From Candidatus Martarchaeota archaeon (GTDB lineage: Archaea > Micrarchaeota > Micrarchaeia > Micrarchaeales > Micrarchaeaceae), in assembly GCA_023473395.1 (NCBI GenBank), contig JAMCYO010000034.1, positions 1 to 33,006 of the forward strand: a stretch of DNA of 33,006 bases, given 5' to 3'. The notes below the pieces were generated by a model, which saw nothing but the letters and a program-made list of their open reading frames with translations, had not been told where the DNA came from and searched no databases. Positions 7,579-15,103 of the stretch are shown one piece after another. Position 1 is the stretch's first letter. Each line of letters starts with the position of its first letter. The position numbers were made by a program, and so were the translations under genes.

Positions 7579-8367
7579 ATGCTAGACATAAAGGTAATAT
7601 CGCAAAAGAAGCTCGACGGATATACGCTTATAGAGGGTTTCCCCGGTGTCGGCCTTGTAGGTTCAATGGCGCTGAGCTACATAATAGAAAAACTCGGAAT
7701 GGAATATTACGGATATTTCGACAGCCAGGCATTCCCGCCGCTCGTATCAATACACAATTCAATACCAATGCACCCAGTAAGGATATACTTTTCCTCAAAA
7801 TATAAACTCGTAGCAATATTCGCAGAGTTTGCCGTGCCCACGGAAATGACCTATATAATGGCTAAGAAGATATCAGATTTTATAAAGGAAAACAAAATAA
7901 AAGAAGTCGTATCGATAGGCGGGATGCCAAGCCCTGCCGAAACTGCAGCGCTTGAAGACCCCGACTCAAAACTGCAGAACAGCCCGGAAAACCAACCAGA
8001 AACAGTATATGCTGTCGTATCATCACCGGAAATGGTGCCAGAGATGAAAAAGGCAGGTATAAACGTGATAAGCGAAGGGGTTGCGACAGGCATAAGCGCG
8101 TTACTTATGATTAACTCTGCATCTGAAAATATACACGATACAAATCTGTTGGTGCAAGTGGACCAGCGCATAGTCGACCCCAAGTATGCAGAAATAGCAA
8201 TAAAAGCCATAAACAAGATGCTTGACCTTAAAATAGACATAACAGAACTTGACAAGGAGGCAAAGATCATAGAGGCAAAAGTGCGAGATATAATAAAAAA
8301 GAATAAGGCTTCGCACGAAAGCCTCAAGGCTGCGAACGAGGATGCCGGACCGTCCATGTACGCTTGA
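7579..8367 (+). CDS. PAC2 family protein (proteasome assembly chaperone-like)
   Basis: Product of 262 residues from the ATG at 7579. The N-terminal block contains GYTLIEGFPGVGLVGSMALSY, the hallmark of PAC2/COG2047 proteins, followed by IVSIGGMPSP-like sequence (VVSIGGMPSPAE) and EGVATGISALLM. Archaeal homologues are related to eukaryotic proteasome assembly chaperones, and some archaeal members bind proteasome alpha subunits. Which of the two archaeal paralogue groups this belongs to cannot be told. The C-terminal 50 residues are predicted helical and highly charged (ITELDKEAKIIEAKVRDIIKK), as in homologues. No proteasome gene is in the window. It is followed 14 bases later by tRNA-Leu in the same direction. 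Confidence 0.88.
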   Translation: MLDIKVISQKKLDGYTLIEGFPGVGLVGSMALSYIIEKLGMEYYGYFDSQAFPPLVSIHNSIPMHPVRIYFSSKYKLVAIFAEFAVPTEMTYIMAKKISDFIKENKIKEVVSIGGMPSPAETAALEDPDSKLQNSPENQPETVYAVVSSPEMVPEMKKAGINVISEGVATGISALLMINSASENIHDTNLLVQVDQRIVDPKYAEIAIKAINKMLDLKIDITELDKEAKIIEAKVRDIIKKNKASHESLKAANEDAGPSMYA

Positions 8368-8381
8368 TTTTTATTTTTATT

Positions 8382-8492
8382 GCAGGGGTGGCAGAGTCTG
8401 GTCTGGCTCAAGGTAAAAAGCCACAGAAAAACGCGCAGGACTTAAGATCCTGTGGCCTAGCGCCTTCGTGAGTTCAAATCTCACCCCCTGCA
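8382..8492 (+). tRNA. tRNA-Leu(UAA) with extra sequence in the D-loop, probable non-canonical intron
   Basis: Acceptor stem GCAGGGG (8382-8388) pairs with CCCCTGC (8485-8491), discriminator A8492. Anticodon stem CAGGA/TCCTG frames the loop CTTAAGA, anticodon TAA at 8443-8445. A class II variable arm (8453-8467) and the T arm GTGAG-TTCAAAT-CTCAC follow. The gene is 111 bases long, about 25 too many, and the excess lies between the D-loop and the anticodon stem. TCTG (8397-8400) pairs with CAGA (8424-8427), then a 3-base bulge GTC, then TGGCT (8404-8408) pairs with AGCCA (8419-8423): a relaxed bulge-helix splice structure. Cutting after 8402 and 8429 removes 27 bases and leaves an 84-base tRNA with a normal D-loop. 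One D-stem pair would be A-C. No CCA is encoded. Confidence 0.88.
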
Positions 8493-8509
8493 CATAAAAT
8501 CAGTTCGGT

Positions 8510-9556
8510 TCAATGTATTACAGTAGAATTGCATCCCTGCGGCACAACCAAATTACCGCTTATTATAAGCTTCAAATAACCCAAATACGGTATAACCCCT
8601 ATGACTTTTCCGCTTACTGCGGTCATATTGGGCGGATAATTTCCATACTGTATGTCGAGCCCAGGATTGTTGTCTCCCTTGGTCAGTACAAAGTAATCTC
8701 CACTGTCGTTGAGTATTGCATAAGCCCTGTGCACTATGTAGGAATCCCCCTCGCTATAAAAAAGGTCTTCCGGGCGTGTCGCGTACACTATTATACTGTT
8801 GTTCCTATCCCCGCTTATGGTTACGTTATTTATAGTTATGCTAGTGGTATAGGCTTCGTTGAGTATTTGTCCAGTGGACAGTTTTACTGCTCTTGTGCCA
8901 CATGTATACTGTATGGGGTTCGCTTTCTGTTCCACCGCGTTTACTAAGCTATAAACCCCATTTGAGTCCTCTATCAGGCCCACTTTATACCCTGGCGCCA
9001 ATGTCTGCCTTATGTAAGTTCCGTTTGCATTTGTCATGTAAGCTATGCAGCTCAGCGACTCCGAATCTGGACTTGAAAGTATCTTTGCCATCTCAACATT
9101 GGTTACGTCAACTATTGGCGCCTTTATCTGTGAAATGTTGGAAACCCCATGCAGGAAAATAAGGTCGCCCCTATGCAAGTAAGGGAGCATGCTGCAACTT
9201 GGGACTACATCGACAGGATTATTCGTAGCCAGAACAAACTTTAGCGCGTACCAGAAAGCAACAACCACTACTATTGCAATTACAATCTCTGCCAGGCTCT
9301 TTTTGTAACCTATGTCCTTGCCGCCGCTTATCACTTCTAGGACTATCGCTATTATTATTAGGAAAAATGTGGCAACACCCAACGCTATGGCTATTACTTT
9401 TATCCTTTCGAAAAAGACGTATAAGACAAGCGCCACTACTATAAGCAGGTATATGGGCCATACTGTAAGCCCTTTGTCCTTGTCTCTATTGTTGTCTCCT
9501 TTTCTGCCATGTTTCTTGCTCTTTGCCAAAAAATCACTTGGACTGTTCCTTAGCAC
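8510..9556 (-). CDS. Archaeal/ER-type signal peptidase I with large insertion
   Basis: Membrane serine protease that removes signal peptides from exported proteins. In the 348-residue frame there are three hydrophobic segments at about 31-49, 53-76 and 88-109. The catalytic domain follows: Ser122 in CSMLPYLHRGD, His276 in YIVHRAY (histidine, as in archaeal and Sec11 enzymes, instead of bacterial lysine) and Asp295 in LTKGDNNPG. The gap between Ser and His is about 150 residues, far more than usual for archaeal enzymes, and it holds several N-x-S/T sequons. The C-terminus has another hydrophobic stretch. The start is uncertain: GTG at 9556 overlaps the SMC end by 23 bases; TTG at 9529, just after a GTGAT, is possible. 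Last gene of the S2P-SMC-signal peptidase run. Confidence 0.88.
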   Translation of the reverse strand: MLRNSPSDFLAKSKKHGRKGDNNRDKDKGLTVWPIYLLIVVALVLYVFFERIKVIAIALGVATFFLIIIAIVLEVISGGKDIGYKKSLAEIVIAIVVVVAFWYALKFVLATNNPVDVVPSCSMLPYLHRGDLIFLHGVSNISQIKAPIVDVTNVEMAKILSSPDSESLSCIAYMTNANGTYIRQTLAPGYKVGLIEDSNGVYSLVNAVEQKANPIQYTCGTRAVKLSTGQILNEAYTTSITINNVTISGDRNNSIIVYATRPEDLFYSEGDSYIVHRAYAILNDSGDYFVLTKGDNNPGLDIQYGNYPPNMTAVSGKVIGVIPYLGYLKLIISGNLVVPQGCNSTVIH

Positions 9557-12500
9557 TGACTATCTCAACGCCAAAGACATTGGATTCGCCTTCTTTTTTC
9601 GCAACGCCTATCGCGGTATCCGCATAGGATATTAGCGTATCGTTGTGGCTTACAACTACGAACTGCGATATTGAGCTTAGTTTCTTTATCAGTGCCGACA
9701 ATGTCTTGGAATTTTGCTTGTCGAGCGCCGTATCTATCTCATCGAATATGTAGAACGACAACGGCCTGCACATCTGTATCGAAAACAGCATTATCAGCAT
9801 GAGCATCGATTTTTCGCCGCCGGAAAGCCTTTCCGCCCTCCTTCTGCTTTTTCCCTCGAACATGTTGAAACTCAACCCGGAATTGAACGGGTCCTTCGGT
9901 TCGTCAAGCACGATGTTGCCTTCCCCATCCTTGAAAACAGACTTGTAAAGCTCCATAAACTTCTTGTTTACTTTGTCAAAAGTGTCGTTGAACACCTCCA
10001 GCTTTCTGGCTTCCAGCTGGCTTATCATCGACAATATCGAGTTTCTTTCGGTTTCGAGCGTCATTATCTTTTCCTGTACTCCTTCGACATCTTTGCTTTT
10101 CTCCATGTACATCTCAGGCGCCCTCATATTGACGCTGCCCATTCCCTCGAGCTCCGCCCTGAGCCTGTACGACTCCTTTTCCAGGTGTTCGATTTCGCCG
10201 TCGACCACTTCCATCCTATCATAACTGGCGAGTTCGGCTTTTATGTCTGACAGCCTAGTTTGAAGCTGGCCTTTTGTCGCCTGCATGCCTATCGCTTCCC
10301 TCTCTATGCGTTCCTTCTCGCTGGCAAGCTTTCCTTTCTCAAAACCGTTTTTTGAAAGCTCTTCCTCCATTTTTTTGATTTCTCCGTACAAGCCTGCCGA
10401 TTTCTTGTCGTGCGCTTTTATGCTCTCTTCTATGGTCCCTGCCTCTACTTTCAGTTCCTTTATCTTCTTCTCCAGTTCGCTGCGCTTTCTGTTGTTCTGT
10501 TCAAGCGAAGCATTTTTCGATTCTATGCCCTTTTCCAATTCGGCAATCCTGGAGTTAAGTATGTCGCATTCCTTGCCAAGCGCAGCCTTTTCCGTCATGG
10601 CTTTTTCAAGCTTCGAAGTGCAAGCCTTGATCTTATCATCTATTTCTTTTGCCCTCTGCCCGTCCTTCGAAGCCAAGAACCTGTCGCTTATCCTCCCATA
10701 GTTGGACGAGTTCTCTGACTTTATCCTTTCCAGTTCCTTTGCAAGCTTTTCTATAATTGTTTCGATATTGGTTGCTGATTCGGATTTTGCATTGAGTTCC
10801 TTTTCTAATGACGCAAGTTTTGCCTCTGCAGACCTTTTTTCTTCTTCTATGCTTTTTATGTTTGCCCTTATCGCTTCCAATTCCATTGAGGAACTCATGA
10901 CTATAGTCTCTGCCTTTCCGAAACGCTGTCTTGCATCCTCTTCGAGGCTCTGCATGTTTTCGATATCATTCCTTATGCCTTTTTCGTTTTCCTCTATGGA
11001 TTTCAATTCGGAAACCGCTTTGGCATAGCTAAAGTTTTTGCTAAATCCACCGGACACAACTCCAGACTGTTCCAAAATTTCCCCATCAATGGTTACGAAC
11101 CTGTGCCTGTTGCCTTTCTCCAAGCCCCTTATGTCACCTACAAGATATGTGTTTGAGAATATAAACTTGAAAGCCTTGCCGAACTTGCTGTCGAATTCAA
11201 CATAATCTATTAACGGGTCCCCCTCCGCTATCTTTTGCGTCTCCGCATAGCTTATCGCGTTCAATGGTATGAAAGATGCCCTGCCAAGCTTGTTTTCCTT
11301 CAATATTTTAACTGCCCTATCAGCCACCTCTATGCTCTCCACAACAAAATAGCTTAGCCTGCCTCCCGCCGCGGCGTTTATCGCTTCTGAATACCTGTCG
11401 TCATATTTCAATAATTCCATTGCCCTGCCATAGAATCCAGAAGCAAGCTTTTCCGATAGCACTTTACCTGCCCTGTTGCTGTCACCACCATGCGTTGCTA
11501 TCGCCTCCCTAAGCGAAATCTTGCGCTCAGAAAGCTTCTGCAGTTCGGCCTCGGCGCTCCTCTTTCTGGATTTAATCGATTCCAATTCTTCCCTTGCGGA
11601 AGACTGATCCCTGTTGGCCTTGTTTGACGTGGATATAATCTCCTGTTCGCTTTTCCTGTATTCCGAAAGCGCTTTAGATATCCTTTCCAGCTCAGTGCCT
11701 AGCGCCTTTTTACTTGACTCAAGCTCCAAGATTGAGAGCCTTGCCGCCATTGCGGTTTTCTTTGCGGATTCGAGCTCGGAAGAAATCTTCTCAAAGTTTT
11801 TCATTCCGTTCTCGTAAGCTTCCATGTCTGCTTTTCCCTCTTCCGATAGCGCCCCGGGTTTCAAGTGCTCTATCTCCGCCTTTAATGATAATATTTCCGA
11901 TTCAAGCCTTGGTATTGACCTAATGTTTTCTTCAAGCTTGGCTTTTCCGTTTTTGTTCTCTTCGGAAAGCGATTTTATCTCTGCTTCTATCTCCGTAGCA
12001 TAGTGCTTTAGCGATTCCACCTCGGATTCGGATACTGCTATGTTCCTTTTCAATTCCTCGAGCTTCCTGTTGGATTCGTTGAGCTCTGAGGACCTTTCAT
12101 TCAGCGCCCGTGCCGCCTCGTTCCTTTTGCTTGACAAACTCTCCGAAATGGAGTCAAGCTCAAGTATCTTAGATCCCAATTGCTTTGCAGCTGCGTCATA
12201 CTCTGACAGCTTTCTTATTATTTCCTGAAGCTCCTTGCCTATCGCTTCGCCCCTTTTGAACAGTATGGTATAATTTGTGCGCTTGAGCATTTCATTTATT
12301 GTGGAGTATTTCTCCGCCGCTTCTTTTTCCTTCTTTAGTTCCTCCAGGAATCCGAGCCTCTCCCCAAGCATTACCTTGGTGTTCGTTATCTTTTCCTCTA
12401 CTGCATCGAGTTCCTTCTGGGATGCGTTTTTCTTGTCATCAAATTCTTTTATGCCCGCAGCAGTGTCTATGAGCTCCCTGCGCTCCTTCGGGTTTAGGTT

Positions 12501-12929
12501 GAGTATCTTTACTATCTCCCCCTGTGTTATTGTGTTCGTATCGCTTATCAGGCAGTTGTTTGATCTAAGGTAATCCGTAACCTCCTGCCTTGTCATTCTC
12601 TTGCCGTTTAGCCTGTAGGCAATCTTGCCGTTCGGCTTTATGATCCTTGTGACTGTGGCTTCGCCATCCCCTTTTAGCACAAGGCTCACATAGGCCTTCC
12701 GCTCCTGCTTCTTATTCTGGCTCCCGACCTCGCTTACCAATTGCGGTGTAGAAGTTGCCCTTATTCTTCGCAATGAGGTTTCCCCTAGCACGAAAAGCAA
12801 TGAATCGCAAATGTTGGACTTTCCTGAGCCGTTCGGCCCCACAATGCAGTTGAAGCCCTTGTTGAACATTATTGTTGCGTTTCTGAATGACTTGAAATTG
12901 TGAATAATGAGCTTGTCTAGATACAGCAT
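9534..12929 (-). CDS. smc: Chromosome segregation ATPase SMC
   Basis: 1131-residue SMC protein that organises and helps segregate the chromosome. The N-terminal head has Walker A GPNGSGKSN (31-39) followed by ICDSLLFVLGE. Two long coiled-coil arms rich in K/E flank a hinge around residues 470-640 that includes GRAMELLKYDDRYSEAI and AAGGRLSYFVV. The C-terminal head has the ABC signature LSGGEKSM starting near 1035 and Walker B FYIFDEIDTALD near 1060, then VVVSHND. Length and heads are complete. It starts 26 bases after the site-2 protease stop and overlaps the signal peptidase start. No ScpA or ScpB gene is next to it. Confidence 0.97.
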   Translation of the reverse strand: MLYLDKLIIHNFKSFRNATIMFNKGFNCIVGPNGSGKSNICDSLLFVLGETSLRRIRATSTPQLVSEVGSQNKKQERKAYVSLVLKGDGEATVTRIIKPNGKIAYRLNGKRMTRQEVTDYLRSNNCLISDTNTITQGEIVKILNLNPKERRELIDTAAGIKEFDDKKNASQKELDAVEEKITNTKVMLGERLGFLEELKKEKEAAEKYSTINEMLKRTNYTILFKRGEAIGKELQEIIRKLSEYDAAAKQLGSKILELDSISESLSSKRNEAARALNERSSELNESNRKLEELKRNIAVSESEVESLKHYATEIEAEIKSLSEENKNGKAKLEENIRSIPRLESEILSLKAEIEHLKPGALSEEGKADMEAYENGMKNFEKISSELESAKKTAMAARLSILELESSKKALGTELERISKALSEYRKSEQEIISTSNKANRDQSSAREELESIKSRKRSAEAELQKLSERKISLREAIATHGGDSNRAGKVLSEKLASGFYGRAMELLKYDDRYSEAINAAAGGRLSYFVVESIEVADRAVKILKENKLGRASFIPLNAISYAETQKIAEGDPLIDYVEFDSKFGKAFKFIFSNTYLVGDIRGLEKGNRHRFVTIDGEILEQSGVVSGGFSKNFSYAKAVSELKSIEENEKGIRNDIENMQSLEEDARQRFGKAETIVMSSSMELEAIRANIKSIEEEKRSAEAKLASLEKELNAKSESATNIETIIEKLAKELERIKSENSSNYGRISDRFLASKDGQRAKEIDDKIKACTSKLEKAMTEKAALGKECDILNSRIAELEKGIESKNASLEQNNRKRSELEKKIKELKVEAGTIEESIKAHDKKSAGLYGEIKKMEEELSKNGFEKGKLASEKERIEREAIGMQATKGQLQTRLSDIKAELASYDRMEVVDGEIEHLEKESYRLRAELEGMGSVNMRAPEMYMEKSKDVEGVQEKIMTLETERNSILSMISQLEARKLEVFNDTFDKVNKKFMELYKSVFKDGEGNIVLDEPKDPFNSGLSFNMFEGKSRRRAERLSGGEKSMLMLIMLFSIQMCRPLSFYIFDEIDTALDKQNSKTLSALIKKLSSISQFVVVSHNDTLISYADTAIGVAKKEGESNVFGVEIVSAKEQSK

Positions 12930-12955
12930 TGACTAACACCGTCGCCTAATAGCAC

Positions 12956-14044
12956 TTAGTTATTAATCTTTTTAGAGTTTCCCTTACTGTGCATCATATG
13001 CAGGGATATTAGCGATTCCATGTGCTGCATTTGCAGTATTCCAACGAACCTCCCGCGGCGCATCACTGCCGCGATTCCAATGCCGTCTGTTTGCATCTTG
13101 CTGTATGCCTTGTATATGGGTTCGTTGTAATCGAATTCCTCGAGCTGTGTGCTCAGCCTGCTTATGTCGATGTTTTCGAGTTTGGGGTTGTTTATCATGT
13201 TCTGCGGCATCCTCGCCACAGCGTAAATCTTCATGCCATACTTGAAAAGCACTATATGCTTGTGGCTCTTGATTATTGCGGAGTATACATCATAAAGCGT
13301 AGGCCTTCCTCCAAGCATCGCGTAATTCTTGCTCACGGCAGCGCCCACTTTCATGTCTTTCGTGTACTCCCTTACATAGGCGTTCTGCAGTTCAGCTTTC
13401 GCACCGCCGTAAAGGAACACTGCTATGAAAACGTCCCAAAGGACTATGAATTCCTTGTAAAGCAGCGAATAGCCATTTTCGACTGCCACGAAAGCCAACG
13501 TGCCTATTATGAAAAGCACTATTATGGCGTTGCTTATGTTTACTGTGAGCTTTGTCGCGCTCATGAAGTCCCTCTTCTTTTCCAGGTAGCTCCTGAGGAC
13601 GCGCCCCCCGTCTAGAGGGAACCACGGCAGTATGTTGAATACTGCCAATAGCAAGTTAAGTACGAACAGCAGCTGCACGAAGAGCTTTATCGTCCCTGCA
13701 GGTATGAATATCACGAGCGCCCCGAATATGAAGCTCAGGAGGAAACTCGATACCGGCCCAGCTATCGCGATCCTGAATTCCAGTTTCGGCGGTATGTCAT
13801 CCATATCTATTACGGAACCGCCCCCCAACGGGTACAATATTATCTTCTTTACGCTTATCTTGTTCCTTATCGCGGTTACCGAATGCGCAAGCTCATGGAG
13901 GAAAACGCAGACGAAAAGAAGCACGAATATTATGAAAAGATTTACGCTTATTACAAGGGCAAGCAGCATCATGAGTATGAATGTCCAGTGCAATTCTATG
14001 GGTATGCCGTAAATGCTCCCTATGTTCGGCGAGGCTCCTGCCAT
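12956..14044 (-). CDS. Site-2 protease (M50 family) with C-terminal CBS-like domain
   Basis: Intramembrane zinc metalloprotease, 362 residues from the ATG at 14044. The zinc motif HELAH has His50, Glu51 and His54 inside a transmembrane segment; the third ligand is Asp145 in FPLDGGRVL. Several hydrophobic helices surround them. The C-terminal half, including DYNEPIYKAYSKMQTDGIGIAAVM and RRGRFVGILQ, looks like CBS-type repeats found in many archaeal S2P proteins, which may sense nucleotides or energy state. Substrate unknown. An in-frame upstream start at 14116 is rejected because a TATA-like element (AAATATTATTATA on the minus strand, about 14070-14083) lies in that stretch. It leads the group with smc. 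Confidence 0.9.
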   Translation of the reverse strand: MAGASPNIGSIYGIPIELHWTFILMMLLALVISVNLFIIFVLLFVCVFLHELAHSVTAIRNKISVKKIILYPLGGGSVIDMDDIPPKLEFRIAIAGPVSSFLLSFIFGALVIFIPAGTIKLFVQLLFVLNLLLAVFNILPWFPLDGGRVLRSYLEKKRDFMSATKLTVNISNAIIVLFIIGTLAFVAVENGYSLLYKEFIVLWDVFIAVFLYGGAKAELQNAYVREYTKDMKVGAAVSKNYAMLGGRPTLYDVYSAIIKSHKHIVLFKYGMKIYAVARMPQNMINNPKLENIDISRLSTQLEEFDYNEPIYKAYSKMQTDGIGIAAVMRRGRFVGILQMQHMESLISLHMMHSKGNSKKINN

Positions 14045-14140
14045 AATTGGTTTTTCGTTCCTACCTATAATAATATTTCTGTGCTTAATCAAGTATACTA
14101 AGGCAAAGGTGGTCATGCGTCAGGCAACAGCAATGAAACA

Positions 14141-14932
14141 ACGTTAAAGTTCGTTTACGGAGAGCCGGCCCTTATCCTAAAAGACAAAAAGAGGAATTGG
14201 CTGGTCATCGGAGACGTGCACATCGGCGCAGAGCGCAGGCTTTCAGAAAAAGGGGTAAGGGTGTATGAGGTTTGGAAGGCGATGGCCTCAAAAATACTCA
14301 CGCTGTCGAAAACCTTTTCCGTTACTGGCGTCATATTGCTTGGGGACATAAAAGACAGCATATTATACCCAGAGTCGTGGGAGCAGCGTGACATAAAGCT
14401 CTTTTTCGGCGAGCTTTCGGGCCTCGAGGTCAAGATGCTCAAGGGCAACCACGACGGCCACATAAACGATCTGCTAAGCATGGAAACGCATGAAGAGCTA
14501 ATGGTAGGCGACTATGCGCTCTTGCATGGGAACAAATGGCCATCGGAAAAAGCTATGAAAAAGCGCAACATAATAACAGGCCACAACCACATAGCGGTCA
14601 ACATAATCGATGAGAACGGGGCGGTGTACTCGGAAAAAGCCTACATAATAGCCAAAGCGGACAAGGACAAGATAAAGGAATTCTACGCAAATTCGAAAGC
14701 GGAAAAGCTTATCGTGATGCCGGCTTTCAACCCCCTCATAATGGGAATGCCGGTAAGCAAGGAGCGCCCTGACAAGGAGAACATAAACCCACTGCTGAGG
14801 AACGGGCTTTTCAATTATGGCGAAGCCGACGTGTATTCGATAAACGGCTCGTACATGGGGAAAGTAAAGAATCTAAGCGCAGCAAAGCCAAGGGCGCAAC
14901 TGCCAAAGAAAAAAAGGCACGTCAGTCTCTGA
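14141..14932 (+). CDS. Metallophosphoesterase (COG1407-like) lacking a standard in-frame start
   Basis: Calcineurin-like phosphoesterase of about 263 residues with all metal motifs: IGDVHIGAE, LLGDIKDS, LKGNHDG, LLHGN and ITGHNHIAV. It resembles the archaeal COG1407 (ICC-like) group; substrate unknown. In the correct frame there is a stop at 14099-14101 and then no ATG, GTG or TTG until GTG 14216, which would remove the first metal-binding Asp. I give the coordinate of an in-frame ACG (14141), followed by TTA AAG TTC. One extra T near 14144 would instead join the ATG at 14133 (MKQR) to this frame, so a base deletion, natural or from assembly, is an equal explanation. The end overlaps the convergent rpoK by 11 bases. 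Confidence 0.82.
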   Translation, partial: TLKFVYGEPALILKDKKRNWLVIGDVHIGAERRLSEKGVRVYEVWKAMASKILTLSKTFSVTGVILLGDIKDSILYPESWEQRDIKLFFGELSGLEVKMLKGNHDGHINDLLSMETHEELMVGDYALLHGNKWPSEKAMKKRNIITGHNHIAVNIIDENGAVYSEKAYIIAKADKDKIKEFYANSKAEKLIVMPAFNPLIMGMPVSKERPDKENINPLLRNGLFNYGEADVYSINGSYMGKVKNLSAAKPRAQLPKKKRHVSL

Positions 14933-15095
14933 TTATCGTTATTGGTATTACTCCTTTTTCAAACTCCATTTCCGCCAAGTCTAGCGGTTCGCTTACCCCT
15001 TCCGGCACCTTTATCAAAGGTGGTGCACCGTGTGCGAGCTGCAATGCCCTGGCGCCAATGACTCTCGCTTTTTCGAATTTTGTGTATTCTTCCAT
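14922..15095 (-). CDS. rpoK: DNA-directed RNA polymerase subunit K (Rpb6 homologue)
   Basis: Small RNA polymerase subunit, 57 residues, that clamps the largest subunit and supports assembly. The family core is plain: YTKFEKARVIGARALQLAHG, then APPLIKVP, EPLDLAEMEFEKGVIPITIIRD. Length is normal for archaeal RpoK. Start ATG at 15095 is 8 bases after the geranylgeranyl reductase stop, with GGCGGTTGA just before it, so it is likely translated from the same mRNA. Its last codons overlap the 3' end of the convergent metallophosphoesterase gene. Confidence 0.96.
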   Translation of the reverse strand: MEEYTKFEKARVIGARALQLAHGAPPLIKVPEGVSEPLDLAEMEFEKGVIPITIIRD

Positions 15096-15103
15096 TCAAC
15101 CGC

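Noticed and set aside
9714-12573. Several plus-strand open frames opposite SMC
   Set aside because: They mirror the coiled-coil codon pattern of SMC and show no family features.
14045-14116. Longer site-2 protease start at 14116
   Set aside because: It would include the promoter region; the family N-terminus fits ATG 14044.
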